This document shows, piece by piece, positions 29,902-39,489 of a DNA stretch of 46,738 nucleotides. The position numbers and the translations under genes are program-made. Position 1 is the first letter of the stretch. Every line of letters begins with the position of its first letter. The notes below the pieces were generated by a model. It was not told the DNA's origin, searched no databases, and saw nothing but the letters and a program-made list of their open reading frames with translations. This DNA is from Lachnospiraceae bacterium UBA7199 (GTDB lineage: Bacteria; Bacillota; Clostridia; Lachnospirales; Lachnospiraceae): positions 1 through 46,738 of the forward strand of contig DKUR01000102.1 of the NCBI GenBank assembly GCA_002490775.1, read 5' to 3'.

Positions 29902-31818
29902 TCAGGCTTTTTTCGCATGCCTGTTTCTGATTGTTTTTTTCTTTTTATTGCTTTTTTGCATCGTCTGGCTGTCGGATTTATGGAATCTTTCTCTGTCATT
30001 TCCATAAGGTTTGATCAGGCATTTTTTGTTAAAGCCGATCAGGTCTTCTCTTCCTGCCTTTATCAGTGCTTCCCTTACCAGCTTATAATTTTTAGGATCA
30101 CGATATTGAATCAATGCTCTCTGCATATTTTTTTCGTGTGGGTTTTTACACACATAAACCTTAGAACCGTTCCTTGGATCAATTCCTGTAGCGTACATTA
30201 CAGTAGAAAGTGTGGACGGAGTAGGGTAAAAATCCTGCACCTGTTCGGGCATATAGCCAAAATCTCTTAAATATTCCGCAAGTTCCACTGCCTCCTTTAG
30301 GGTTGATCCTGGATGGGATGACATAAGATAAGGTACAAGATATTGTTTTTTCCCGAGAAAAGCATTCAATTTCTCGTATTTTTTTACAAAACTATCATAA
30401 ATTTCACGTTTAGGCTTTCCCATTTTTTCAAGAACTGCATCTGAAATATGCTCAGGAGCGACCTTAAGCTGTCCGCTAACATGATATTCTACCAATTCTC
30501 TGAAAAAAACATCATTTTTATCTGCAAGCAGATAATCAAATCGAATACCAGAGCGTATAAATACTTTTTTAACCCCTGGCAGCCCGCGCAGCTTTCTAAG
30601 AAGCTGAACGTAATCCTGATGATCCGCATTTATATTTTTACAAAGAGAGGGAAACAAGCATTGTTTACCAGAGCAGGTGCCATATTTTAGCTGCTTTTCA
30701 CATGCTGGATGCCGGAAATTGGCAGTTGGGCCTCCCACATCATGAATATATCCTTTGAAATCAGGATCTTTTGTCATCTCCTTTGCTTCTCTTAAAATGG
30801 ATTCATGGCTCCGCACCTGCACAATCCTTCCCTGATGAAAAGTTAGAGCACAAAAGCTGCATCCGCCAAAACAGCCTCTGTTGCTGACCAGAGAAAATTT
30901 AACCTCCGATATTGCCGGAACACCCCCCATTTCCTTATAAGAGGGATGATACGTTCTCATATAAGGCAGATCATAAACCTGATCCATTTCATCTACGGTA
31001 AGCGGTTTTTGCGGTGGATTTTGAACAACAAACATTCCATCAGAATAAGCTTCCGCAAGTATTCTGGCAGTAAATGGATCGGTATTTTTATACTGAATGC
31101 CAAAGCTGTCTGCATATTTTCCGGAATCATTTTTCATTTCCTCATAAGAAGGAAGGAAAACTGCATTGCAGGATTCCTCTTGAAATCCTGTAATACCTGA
31201 AATATCCTTTGTTTTATAGACAGTTCCCGAAATAAAAGTAATATGGTTTATAGGAATTCCACTATCAAGGGCTTCGGCAATTTCCACAATAGAATGTTCT
31301 CCCATTCCATATGAAATCATATCTGCCTGACTGTCCAAAAGAATAGAGCGTTTCAAAGAATTGCTCCAGTAATCATAATGCGCCAGCCTTCTTAAACTGG
31401 CCTCTATTCCGCCTATGATAACAGGAACATCTTTATACTTTCTCCGCACAAGATTTCCATATACGACTGTGGCATAATCAGGACGTTTTCCCACTGCTCC
31501 TCCGGGAGTGTAGGCATCTGCCGGACGCCTTTTTTTGGATACGAAATAATGATTTACCATAGAATCCATATTTCCACCGGAAATAATAAATGCAAGCCTG
31601 GGTTTCCCAAGAATGGTTATGCTGTTTTCATCTTTCCAGTCCGGCTGTGAAATAATTCCCACTAGGTATCCGTGCGCTTCTAAAACCCGGCTGATCACAG
31701 CATGTCCAAAAGAAGGGTGATCCACATAGGCATCCCCGATAATATAAACAAAATCAAGCTGATCAATTCCTCTGTCTATCATGTCCTGACGGGAAACCGG
31801 TAAAAATCCGTTTTTCAA
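29902..31818 (-). CDS. YgiQ family radical SAM protein
   Basis: The protein (638 aa) is a long radical SAM enzyme of unknown reaction, widespread in bacteria. The cluster motif is at Cys316, Cys320 and Cys323 (NRGCFGGCSFCAL). N-terminal and middle blocks IIGDAYVDHPSFG, GGIEASLRRLAHYDYW and TYHPSYKEMGGVPA are typical for the family. The C terminus is a basic tail (KKKKTIRNRHAKKA). The start codon is TTG at 31818 with AGGAGG five bases upstream; no ATG near it has a better site. Confidence 0.9.
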   Translation of the reverse strand: MKNGFLPVSRQDMIDRGIDQLDFVYIIGDAYVDHPSFGHAVISRVLEAHGYLVGIISQPDWKDENSITILGKPRLAFIISGGNMDSMVNHYFVSKKRRPADAYTPGGAVGKRPDYATVVYGNLVRRKYKDVPVIIGGIEASLRRLAHYDYWSNSLKRSILLDSQADMISYGMGEHSIVEIAEALDSGIPINHITFISGTVYKTKDISGITGFQEESCNAVFLPSYEEMKNDSGKYADSFGIQYKNTDPFTARILAEAYSDGMFVVQNPPQKPLTVDEMDQVYDLPYMRTYHPSYKEMGGVPAISEVKFSLVSNRGCFGGCSFCALTFHQGRIVQVRSHESILREAKEMTKDPDFKGYIHDVGGPTANFRHPACEKQLKYGTCSGKQCLFPSLCKNINADHQDYVQLLRKLRGLPGVKKVFIRSGIRFDYLLADKNDVFFRELVEYHVSGQLKVAPEHISDAVLEKMGKPKREIYDSFVKKYEKLNAFLGKKQYLVPYLMSSHPGSTLKEAVELAEYLRDFGYMPEQVQDFYPTPSTLSTVMYATGIDPRNGSKVYVCKNPHEKNMQRALIQYRDPKNYKLVREALIKAGREDLIGFNKKCLIKPYGNDRERFHKSDSQTMQKSNKKKKTIRNRHAKKA

Positions 31819-31827
31819 ATAAACCTC

Positions 31828-32481
31828 CTAAAGCTTTGACATAATATCAAAATAGTCTGTTATAAAATAATCGGAAAGCTTCTTTTTCTCTTCCTTCTGC
31901 CTGCTGGAATAGTCATCATCCACTGCGCAGACCTTCATGCCGGCAGCTTTGCCTGCCAAAATACCGGGAACAATATCCTCAAAAACAAGACATTTATCGG
32001 GCGCTGTATGGCACCTTTTTGCTGTTTCAAGATAAATGTCCGGTGATGGTTTTCCCTTTTCCACATCACATCCTGTTACAATACTGTCAAAATAATCACG
32101 AATGCCAAGGACATGAATTACATTTTCCACTAGTTCTCTGGAATTGCTGGTTGCGATTCCCAGCCTGATGTTGTTTTCATGGCAGTATGTAATAAATTCC
32201 AAGGCACCTTTTTTTAAGGGAACCTGATAAGTATATTTATTCCATGCCATGCGTGTCCAGTCCGATTTTATCTGTTCCAAAGAATCTGGTATTTGAAATT
32301 TTTCTTTAAAATAAAGTGCAGTCTCCGTAAAACTCATTCCTTCAATTTCTGTCTGAAGTTTTTCAGGAAACTCTATTCCAAACTTGTGTAAATACTCAAC
32401 ATCAATTTCCTGCCATATCCACATGGAATCTACCAAAGAACCATCTAAATCAAATAACACTGCTTCTATATTCTCAAGCAT
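31828..32481 (-). CDS. HAD-superfamily phosphatase, beta-phosphoglucomutase-like
   Basis: The 217-residue hydrolase has motif I FDLDGSLVDS (nucleophile and acid Asp), motif II ATSNSRE, motif III Lys in EKGKPSPDIY and motif IV FEDIVPGI, with the cap after motif I typical of the phosphoglucomutase/phosphatase subgroup. The substrate is unknown. Its start overlaps the upstream RsuA-type gene by 16 bases. Confidence 0.88.
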   Translation of the reverse strand: MLENIEAVLFDLDGSLVDSMWIWQEIDVEYLHKFGIEFPEKLQTEIEGMSFTETALYFKEKFQIPDSLEQIKSDWTRMAWNKYTYQVPLKKGALEFITYCHENNIRLGIATSNSRELVENVIHVLGIRDYFDSIVTGCDVEKGKPSPDIYLETAKRCHTAPDKCLVFEDIVPGILAGKAAGMKVCAVDDDYSSRQKEEKKKLSDYFITDYFDIMSKL

Positions 32482-33197
32482 AATGCGTCAACCTCTTCTT
32501 TTGTTAATTCTCTTACCTGTCCCTCACCAAGTCTTTGATCTAAAACCAGCGTTCCCATAGACAGCCTCTTTAAATAAGTTACATTTCGTCCCACTGCATG
32601 AAACATCCGCTTTACCTGATGATACTTTCCTTCGGTAATGGTAATCGTACACTGATCATCCTTTCTGTCTTCAATAATCGCTGGAAGCGCCTTTTCCTCT
32701 GGTCCAATCATAATTCCATTTTCTAAAGCCTGTACCATTTCATCGCTTATAGAACCATCTGTTTTTACAAAGTATTTCTTTGGTACATGATTTTTAGGAG
32801 AAAGCAGACTATGTGAAAGTGCTCCGTTATTTGTTAAAAGGAGAAGCCCTACCGTGTCCTTATCAAGACGTCCTACTGGAGAAATATCTCTTAATGGAAT
32901 CCCTGTAAGACCTTCTCCCTTTAAAAGCTCTGCACACAGCACATCAAGAACTGTCCGTTCTTTACCATCCTGTGTAGCAGTAATCACACCAGAAGGTTTA
33001 TTCATCATATAATAAACATAGGGCACGTACCTGTATGTTTTTCCCTGGCAGGTGACTGTCACAGTGTTTTCATCCACGTGAGTTTCAGGCTTTTTAATCA
33101 CTATGCTGTCTACACAGATAAAACCCTTTTTTATCAATTCTTTTACCTGGCTTCTGGAGCCTATATTCATTTCGCATAATAATTTATCAATTCTCAT
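32466..33197 (-). CDS. rsuA: RsuA-type 16S rRNA pseudouridine synthase
   Basis: The protein (243 aa) has an N-terminal S4 domain (MRIDKLLCEMNIGSRSQ) and a catalytic domain with MNKPSGVITA and Asp in GRLDKDTVGL; LTEGKYHQVKRMF is the C-terminal signature of the RsuA/RluB/E/F group. The target is probably U516 of 16S rRNA. I start it at ATG 33197. No ribosome binding site precedes it, and a TATGAT extended -10 ends eight bases upstream, so the message may be leaderless. The divergent YlbJ-like gene starts 38 bases away. Confidence 0.88.
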   Translation of the reverse strand: MRIDKLLCEMNIGSRSQVKELIKKGFICVDSIVIKKPETHVDENTVTVTCQGKTYRYVPYVYYMMNKPSGVITATQDGKERTVLDVLCAELLKGEGLTGIPLRDISPVGRLDKDTVGLLLLTNNGALSHSLLSPKNHVPKKYFVKTDGSISDEMVQALENGIMIGPEEKALPAIIEDRKDDQCTITITEGKYHQVKRMFHAVGRNVTYLKRLSMGTLVLDQRLGEGQVRELTKEEVDALCLRI

Positions 33198-33204
33198 AAA
33201 TATT

Positions 33205-33210
33205 ATCATA
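33205..33210 (-). promoter_or_regulatory. Extended -10 just before rsuA
   Basis: TATGAT on the minus strand (33210-33205) with TG one base upstream of it. Only seven bases separate it from the ATG, so transcription would start at or next to the start codon. There is no good -35. Confidence 0.4.
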
Positions 33211-33235
33211 TCACAAATCCGGAAAAGAACCTATC

Positions 33236-34177
33236 ATGAAACTAAAATTTTATATTTATACTTTTTTAGCGTTTATGCTTACAGTCATTATTTTATCCTT
33301 TCCCGCCGCCTGCCTTTCTTTTTCTTTAAACGGGCTTAATTTATGGTTTGAACGGATGATCCCTACCCTTTTTCCCTTTATGGTTCTCTCCGGTATCATG
33401 ATCCGTATGAACCTGACAAGCTCTTTTGTGAAAGTTTTAAAGCCATTGCTGGGGCGGATATTTCAGTTAAGTGATCCTTGCATTTATGGAATTATTATAG
33501 GATTTTTGTGCGGCTTTCCTATGGGGGCACACGTTGCAGCCCAGTTATATACCCAAAATCAGATCAGTAAAAAAGAGGCTTCTCTCCTTTTAGCCTTTTG
33601 TAATAATATTGGCCCTGTATATTTTTTAAGCTTTGTAATTCCAACTCTTAAACTGACCGGGACGATTCCCTATTTATTTGCTATGTATGGGCTTCCTTTT
33701 TTTTATGGCCTTTTTCTGCGTTATACAATTTACAGACAAAGCATTACTTTAAAACATAAAACTTCCGTATCTAATTCCTCCATCTCTTTATTGGGGGCCT
33801 TGGATGAATCTATCTTCAGCTCGCTTTACAGTATTGCAAAGCTGGGCGGCTATATGATCTTTTTTAATCTGCTCTTTATTCTTCCTGTACTTTTTCTTCG
33901 TCTGTTTCCCCTTCCAATGGGCCTGTCTGATACTCTTACAGGAAGTATCGGTTGTCTGCTTGAAATCACAGGAGGTATTGGAATGCTGAAAGACAGGGCA
34001 CCTTTATGGGTATTGTGCATTCTTCCTTTTGGCGGCCTATCCTGCATTGTTCAGACATATAGCATGATCAAAGATACTGATCTTTCTATTACAGAATATG
34101 TCATGCATAAAATGATCCTGACAGCCATCACTGTTTTCTATTACCTCTTATTAGCAGGTGTATCATTTTTGCCATAA
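33236..34177 (+). CDS. YlbJ-like nucleoside-recognition (Gate) membrane protein
   Basis: The protein (313 aa) has about eight transmembrane helices and the motifs FPFMVLSGIM and GFLCGFPMGAHVAAQLY of the YlbJ group of sporulation integral membrane proteins. In Bacillus, YlbJ is sporulation-specific; here the role is inferred and the transported substrate unknown. The ribosome binding site is weak (GGAAAAG). Its last 50 bases overlap the 3' end of the convergent amidase gene. Confidence 0.75.
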   Translation: MKLKFYIYTFLAFMLTVIILSFPAACLSFSLNGLNLWFERMIPTLFPFMVLSGIMIRMNLTSSFVKVLKPLLGRIFQLSDPCIYGIIIGFLCGFPMGAHVAAQLYTQNQISKKEASLLLAFCNNIGPVYFLSFVIPTLKLTGTIPYLFAMYGLPFFYGLFLRYTIYRQSITLKHKTSVSNSSISLLGALDESIFSSLYSIAKLGGYMIFFNLLFILPVLFLRLFPLPMGLSDTLTGSIGCLLEITGGIGMLKDRAPLWVLCILPFGGLSCIVQTYSMIKDTDLSITEYVMHKMILTAITVFYYLLLAGVSFLP

Positions 34178-35459
34178 AAAAAGATACAAAAATAATGCAG
34201 ATCAGTATCACTATAATCAGTGCCATGATAATCAATATTTCTGTAGAAGAAGTGATGCTTTCCTGTCCAACTTCTACCATCACCAAATCCACTTCTTCTT
34301 TCTGTGAAGCTGTATTTTCTACTGGGGCTGTATCTTCCAAAAGCTTTTCGGCAGCCTCTAATCGTTCCTGCTCTTCCCTGGCTTTTTCCTCCTTAAGCCT
34401 TTCAGGATCTTCAATGGGATCAAGGATAATCTCATTGCTTTCTGCCCAAACATCAAATCCATTACTGGCACCGCACCGCAATGCTATGGGCTGGTCAAAT
34501 GGCACACAAATAATAAAGCTATGTTCCTTATCGGACTGATCCCAGGCCTTTGCCCTGGGCCACGCTTCAGGCATAGAATAGACAGTTCCGCCATCTAAGC
34601 TGTAGTGATAATATAAAATGTAGCTGTCCGAATCCTCCGCTTCCATAGAGACCGTCACCTCTCCGGTCTCTTTATTAATATCTGTCACTTCTATCTGGCA
34701 CAGCTCCGGTTCTGTCTTATCAGGCTTCACCATGCCTTCCGGCACATAAGTTTCTTCTACCGGATAATCGCTGTAATCTACGCCAAGCGTTGTGGAACAG
34801 AGCCTGAAATATTTCGCCACTGCAGTGGCATCCAGACGGCCAAACTCTTTTAGCTGTTCCTCTCCCTGCTGATAAAAATCCTGATCCTTTACATGATCCA
34901 AATGACAGTGCTCTATCAGTACAGAAGGAATCTGCTGTTCTGAACAATACCTTAAAATTCCATAATAATTGTCCCCTTTATCATTTAGCTTTGTTTTGAT
35001 TCCTCTGGAATAAAGCCCAATACTGGTAAGTTCACTCATTTCAATCTGGGCAAAAGAATACCCTTTAGAATAAAATTCTCCCCCTGCCGGCACCCAGACT
35101 TCAGCACCAAAAAGATCATGATTCACTGACATATTAAAATGCAGACAAAAAAGAAAATCAGCATTTTTTTCTTTGGCAAATAACGCTCTTTGTTCAAGGC
35201 TCATGTTCATATCCATATCATGTGTCAGATAAACGAGCACCTGATCATACTTTTCAAGTTCTTCTTTCATTGCTTGGGCTACAGTCATAGTCATTTCTTT
35301 TTCCGTATAGTTTTCATATTCAGCCCCAAGATTCTCTCCGCCATGACCAGGATCAATAACAATAATCAAAGGTTCTTCTGCCCTGGAAAGAATAGAAAAA
35401 AAGAAAAAACCTATCATTAATCCAAACAGGACACTTATTTTTTTCCATATGACCTTCAT
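34128..35459 (-). CDS. Membrane-anchored N-acetylmuramoyl-L-alanine amidase (Amidase_3)
   Basis: The protein (443 aa) should cut the stem peptide from MurNAc in peptidoglycan. After an N-terminal signal or anchor helix (about 8-26) comes the zinc amidase domain: His39 (DPGHGG), Glu53 or Glu55, His107 (CLHFN) and catalytic Glu183 (LIEHCH). A beta-rich region (about 250-350), a Glu-rich coiled linker and a C-terminal transmembrane helix (about 408-432) with a basic tail follow. Two anchors on one cell-wall hydrolase are unusual. A terminator precedes the gene, so it has its own transcription start. Confidence 0.87.
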   Translation of the reverse strand: MKVIWKKISVLFGLMIGFFFFSILSRAEEPLIIVIDPGHGGENLGAEYENYTEKEMTMTVAQAMKEELEKYDQVLVYLTHDMDMNMSLEQRALFAKEKNADFLFCLHFNMSVNHDLFGAEVWVPAGGEFYSKGYSFAQIEMSELTSIGLYSRGIKTKLNDKGDNYYGILRYCSEQQIPSVLIEHCHLDHVKDQDFYQQGEEQLKEFGRLDATAVAKYFRLCSTTLGVDYSDYPVEETYVPEGMVKPDKTEPELCQIEVTDINKETGEVTVSMEAEDSDSYILYYHYSLDGGTVYSMPEAWPRAKAWDQSDKEHSFIICVPFDQPIALRCGASNGFDVWAESNEIILDPIEDPERLKEEKAREEQERLEAAEKLLEDTAPVENTASQKEEVDLVMVEVGQESITSSTEILIIMALIIVILICIIFVSFFMAKMIHLLIRGNRKQ

Positions 35460-35484
35460 CTTTATACCATGCCTTTTTTATGAT

Positions 35485-35518
35485 AAAAAAACCAGCTTAC
35501 TGTTATGTGGTAAGCTGG
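35485..35518 (-). terminator. Terminator of the fakA-to-coaD side operon
   Basis: CCAGCTTAC (35492-35500) pairs with GTAAGCTGG (35510-35518) around a 9-base loop; on the minus strand it is followed by TTTTTT. It lies between the coiled-coil gene and the amidase gene. Confidence 0.9.
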
Positions 35519-35530
35519 ATCATCCTTATG

Positions 35531-36157
35531 CTAAATTAAATCTAAATTCAGATTATCAGAATTTTTATTTTCACTTCCCTGCGAGTCAGTTAAATCCTCT
35601 CCTATATATGCATCAGCTTCAGGAGGATTTAGTTCCACCCGATTAGCATTTACAATATCGATATAATGATTTAATGCACCGACAAAACTTTCATAATGAT
35701 CCGTAGTGGTTTTCATGGTCTGCGTCATTAAATTTTCCACATTTGCCAAAATATCATCCGTATACTGCATGGCTGCCATACGCATATTATTTGCCTCTGT
35801 GGTTGCATTATCCAGGATTTCCTGTGCCTGCATAGTGGCCATTTTTACTACTTCATTCGCTTGTGTATATGCCTGCTGCATAATTTCGTGCTCATTGATC
35901 AGTTCATTGGTATGAACGGTTGCTTCATCAATCAACGCCTGTGCTTTCACACGTGCATCATTTAAAATTGCTTCCTTATTACTGATTATTTTCTGATAAC
36001 GCTTTATTTCATCGGGAGTTTTCATTCTAAGCTCTCTTAAAAGCTCGTCTATTTCTTCTTTGTTGACAATAATTTTACTGTTTGAAAGAGGCTGGTATTT
36101 ACAGCCGTCAATATATTCTTCAATTTCATCGATCAACTGTTCGATTCTGCTGCTCAT
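35531..36157 (-). CDS. Coiled-coil protein, conserved downstream of coaD
   Basis: The 208-residue soluble protein is predominantly helical. Residues about 45-150 form a long heptad-rich coiled coil (KIISNKEAILNDARVKAQALI, Ala/Glu/Gln-rich repeats with ANEVVKMATMQAQEI) resembling the stalk subunit of V- or F-type ATPases, and the C-terminal tail is acidic and Asn-rich. Similar genes after coaD in Lachnospiraceae are often labelled ATPase, but there is no Walker motif. A scaffold role like DivIVA is possible. Its ATG overlaps the coaD stop codon (ATGA). Confidence 0.7.
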   Translation of the reverse strand: MSSRIEQLIDEIEEYIDGCKYQPLSNSKIIVNKEEIDELLRELRMKTPDEIKRYQKIISNKEAILNDARVKAQALIDEATVHTNELINEHEIMQQAYTQANEVVKMATMQAQEILDNATTEANNMRMAAMQYTDDILANVENLMTQTMKTTTDHYESFVGALNHYIDIVNANRVELNPPEADAYIGEDLTDSQGSENKNSDNLNLDLI

Positions 36158-36663
36158 GTACGTCCTCCCATTTCTTTCTCTCCAAATCCAAACTTACGAT
36201 ACACAAGCTTTGCTACAAAATCAGGAACACACATGGAAATATCGCCATTAAAACTTGCAATCTCTTTCACACTGGAAGAGCTAAGATAAGCATATTCCAA
36301 ACTGGTGGTAAGAAATACTGTATCTAATGCTCCACTGGATAACTTGGCATTAGTCTGTGCATTCTGAAGTTCATATTCAAAGTCGGTGATCGCACGCAGT
36401 CCTCTGATAACCACGTGAATATCCCTTGACCTGGCATAATCTACTAAAAGCCCGCTGAAGGATTCCACTTTTACATTTGGAATATCCCAGACTGCTTCCT
36501 GTAATATCTTAACACGTTCCTCCACAGAAAACAATGGAGTCTTTAGTTTATTATTTAAAACACTGACTGTTAATTCATCAAAAATATTCGCCGCACGTTT
36601 GATCACATCTAAATGGCCATAGGTAACCGGATCAAAACTTCCGGGATAAATTGCTGCTTTCAT
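36154..36663 (-). CDS. coaD: Phosphopantetheine adenylyltransferase
   Basis: CoaD (169 aa) makes dephospho-CoA from phosphopantetheine and ATP, the fourth step of coenzyme A synthesis. The motif YPGSFDPVTYGHLDVI is at the N terminus; VIRGLRAITDFEYE and LSSSSVKEIASFNG follow. The start is ATG 36663, with AAAAGGGGA upstream, inside the end of rsmD (32-base overlap). Confidence 0.97.
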   Translation of the reverse strand: MKAAIYPGSFDPVTYGHLDVIKRAANIFDELTVSVLNNKLKTPLFSVEERVKILQEAVWDIPNVKVESFSGLLVDYARSRDIHVVIRGLRAITDFEYELQNAQTNAKLSSGALDTVFLTTSLEYAYLSSSSVKEIASFNGDISMCVPDFVAKLVYRKFGFGEKEMGGRT

Positions 36664-37216
36664 CAAAGTCCCCTTTTCTTGCAAATACATGCTTATTTGT
36701 CTTATATTTCTTTTCTTTGACCACTGTAAAACCAAGCTCCGGCAAAAAATTTATATCCATGTGCAAGTCTGCTTCCAGAATCAGCAGCGTATTTTCTGTT
36801 ACATAAGGCTGCTGCTTCAGCATCATGAATACTTTTTCTTCATAACCAGCCTGATAGGGTGGATCAATAAAGATAACATCTGCTTCCTTTTCACTGATCA
36901 TGGAAAGCGCACTAAAAACATCCTGTTTTAGCAGTGTAGCATTATCAGAAAACTTTGTAAAGGAAAGATTATCCAAAATACAGGAAATTGCTTCCTTACC
37001 ATTTTCTACAAAATATGCATGGTCGGCCCCTCTGCTTAGTGCCTCTATGCCAATTCCTCCGCTTCCTGCAAACAGATCAATAAAAATACATCCTGGAATT
37101 TCTCCCTGAATCATATTAAACAAAGTTTCCTTTATTCTGTCTGTTGTAGGTCTGGTAGCTGTCCCCTCAGGCGTTTTCAATTTTAAACTTCTGGCTTTTC
37201 CAGCTATTACACGCAT
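36632..37216 (-). CDS. rsmD: 16S rRNA (guanine966-N2)-methyltransferase RsmD
   Basis: RsmD (194 aa) methylates G966 in 16S rRNA with SAM. The SAM-binding motif is DLFAGSGGIGIEALSRGA and the catalytic motif FIDPPYQ. The start MRVIAGKARSLKLKTPEG is canonical, and the ATG follows AAGGAG. The C terminus overlaps coaD and is a few residues longer than usual. RsmD-CoaD order is conserved in Firmicutes. Confidence 0.95.
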   Translation of the reverse strand: MRVIAGKARSLKLKTPEGTATRPTTDRIKETLFNMIQGEIPGCIFIDLFAGSGGIGIEALSRGADHAYFVENGKEAISCILDNLSFTKFSDNATLLKQDVFSALSMISEKEADVIFIDPPYQAGYEEKVFMMLKQQPYVTENTLLILEADLHMDINFLPELGFTVVKEKKYKTNKHVFARKGDFDESSNLSRKF

Positions 37217-37233
37217 ACATAAATCTCCTTATC

Positions 37234-39474
37234 TTAAGACACTCTGATTTTTGTACCTTTTCCGTCTCTTTTTGCTGCCTTTAATTTTTGAAGGTCAATT
37301 TCTTTTTCTCTGTAAAGCGTTGTCTGTACCTCACCGCTTTTTATATAATAAACCTGTTCAACATGATCACTGCCGCTTAACTTCATTCCCCGCACACCAA
37401 TTGCACTTTTTTTCTTTTCAGGTATCTCATCCACTCCAAATTTAAGAAAATATCCCTCTGCAGTCTGCAATACAATTTGTTTTTGATCATTTAAAGCAAC
37501 AACGCTTATAACTTCATCGTCCTGTGCTAATTTCGTTGCGGCAACCGTTCTTTTGGCCACATCAAACTCGCCTCCGTCAACCACCTTCATCATAGCCATT
37601 TTTGTTACAAATATCATGCGGTAAAGGTTTAAGCTCATCTGGCTCGCAACAGCGATCACAATTTCTTTTTCACCATTAAAATTACTGATATTGTCTATAG
37701 GCACTCCTTTATCTCTAAATTTTCCAAAGGGAATATCCATGACCTTTACCGTATGAAGCTGTCCAGTATTGGTAAAAATACAGATCCGCCCTGTATTTTT
37801 GCAGGAAAAAACATATTTGTTTTCTGAATCAGCCGCTTCTTTGTTTCTTTCATAAGCAGCCAGATCAATGCATCTTACATAGCCAAACCGATCCATCAGG
37901 AACATAACTTCCATCTCTTCTACTTTCTTTTCTACATAAACAGCCTCGGCTACATTTTCAATTGTTGTTTTCCTCTTCTTTCCATAAGAACGCCTGATTC
38001 CCTCTAGTTCATTGATAATAACCTGCGCCATAGAATCACGCCTGTCCAAAATATCTTCATAGCGGTAGATATTCGCCATAGTTTCCTCATGTTCGTTAAT
38101 AAGCGCTTCTAATTCCAATCCAATCAGCTTATACAGCCGCATTTCCAAAATAGCATTCGCCTGTTTATCTGTAAAGCAAAGCTGTGCTGCCATAATTTTT
38201 GATTCTTTGGAACGAAATTTGATTCCCTCAATCTTCCCTTCCACAAGACATGCCTTTGCCATAGCCCTATCCTTAGAGCCACGCAAAATCTCTATCACAA
38301 GATCAATTACATTGCATGCCTTAATAAGCCCCTCCTGTATTTCCTTCTTTTCTCTTTCTTTAGCAAGCAATGTGGTATATTTTCTCTTTGCTACTTGAAA
38401 CTGGAAATCCACGTTATGCTTAATGATTTCCTTAATTCCCATAACCTCCGGCCTGCCATTTGCTATGGCAAGCATATTGACGCCAAAGGTATCTTCCAAA
38501 CGAGTTTTTTTGTAAAGCATATTTACAAAATTATCCACATCTGCATCTTTTTTCAATTCAATTACGATCCTGATTCCCTCTTTGGAGGACTGGTTTGATA
38601 TATCCACAATATCCTGGGTTTTTTTGCTTTCTGAAAGTGCCGCCACATCCATAAGAAATTTAGATATATTGGCGCCAATCATAGGATAAGGAATCTCACT
38701 GATCACTACAAGCGTCTTTCCGGCTTTTCCCTTTTCAATTTCCACCTTTCCCCGAACTTTTATTTTTCCAGCGCCGGTTTCATAAATTTCTAAAAGGTCA
38801 TCTTTATTTGTGACAATTCCCCCTGTCGGGAAATCTGGACCTTTGATATACTTCATAAGTCCTTTTGTGGTAATTGTTTCATCCAGCATATAAGCCTTGA
38901 CTGCATCGATCACTTCCCCTAAATTATGGGGCGGAATGCTTGTCGCCATACCAACTGCAATGCCCTCGGAACCATTTACCAGCAAATTGGGAAATTTTGC
39001 GGGAAGAACCCCCGGTTCTTTTTCTGTCTCGTCAAAATTAGGAATAAAATCCACAACATCCTTATCCAGATCTGAAAGGAATGCTTCCTGGGTAATACGT
39101 TCAAGCCTGGCTTCGGTGTAACGCATGGCAGCGGCACCATCCCCTTCAATATTTCCAAAGTTACCATGACCATCTATTAAAGGAAGCCCCTTCTTAAAAT
39201 CCTGTGTCATAACCACAAGCGCCTCATAAATGGAACTGTCTCCGTGTGGGTGATATTTACCCATTGTATCACCTACAATACGGGCACTTTTTCTGTAAGG
39301 CTTATCATATTTGATTCCAAGCTCATGCATATCATACAGAACTCTTCTTTGAACCGGCTTTAAACCATCTCTGGCATCCGGCAGCGCCCTTGCAATAATA
39401 ACACTCATGGCATAATCAATATAGGATTTCTGCATGACCTCAGAGTATTCGGTTTTAATAATTTTTTCTTCCAT
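37234..39474 (-). CDS. parC: Type IIA topoisomerase subunit A (topoisomerase IV ParC-like)
   Basis: The subunit (746 aa) forms the DNA-cleaving part of topoisomerase IV with the adjacent B subunit. The active-site Tyr is Tyr119 (AAMRYTEARL). The quinolone region is YHPHGDSSIYE with Ser80 and Glu84, matching susceptible ParC numbering. The C-terminal beta-pinwheel starts about residue 505 and has no GyrA box (Q-R-R-G-G), which favours a decatenase over a gyrase. The ATG follows GGGGGAAG. It is 15 bases after subunit B. Confidence 0.85.
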   Translation of the reverse strand: MEEKIIKTEYSEVMQKSYIDYAMSVIIARALPDARDGLKPVQRRVLYDMHELGIKYDKPYRKSARIVGDTMGKYHPHGDSSIYEALVVMTQDFKKGLPLIDGHGNFGNIEGDGAAAMRYTEARLERITQEAFLSDLDKDVVDFIPNFDETEKEPGVLPAKFPNLLVNGSEGIAVGMATSIPPHNLGEVIDAVKAYMLDETITTKGLMKYIKGPDFPTGGIVTNKDDLLEIYETGAGKIKVRGKVEIEKGKAGKTLVVISEIPYPMIGANISKFLMDVAALSESKKTQDIVDISNQSSKEGIRIVIELKKDADVDNFVNMLYKKTRLEDTFGVNMLAIANGRPEVMGIKEIIKHNVDFQFQVAKRKYTTLLAKEREKKEIQEGLIKACNVIDLVIEILRGSKDRAMAKACLVEGKIEGIKFRSKESKIMAAQLCFTDKQANAILEMRLYKLIGLELEALINEHEETMANIYRYEDILDRRDSMAQVIINELEGIRRSYGKKRKTTIENVAEAVYVEKKVEEMEVMFLMDRFGYVRCIDLAAYERNKEAADSENKYVFSCKNTGRICIFTNTGQLHTVKVMDIPFGKFRDKGVPIDNISNFNGEKEIVIAVASQMSLNLYRMIFVTKMAMMKVVDGGEFDVAKRTVAATKLAQDDEVISVVALNDQKQIVLQTAEGYFLKFGVDEIPEKKKSAIGVRGMKLSGSDHVEQVYYIKSGEVQTTLYREKEIDLQKLKAAKRDGKGTKIRVS

Positions 39475-39489
39475 ACTTCCCCCAATAGT

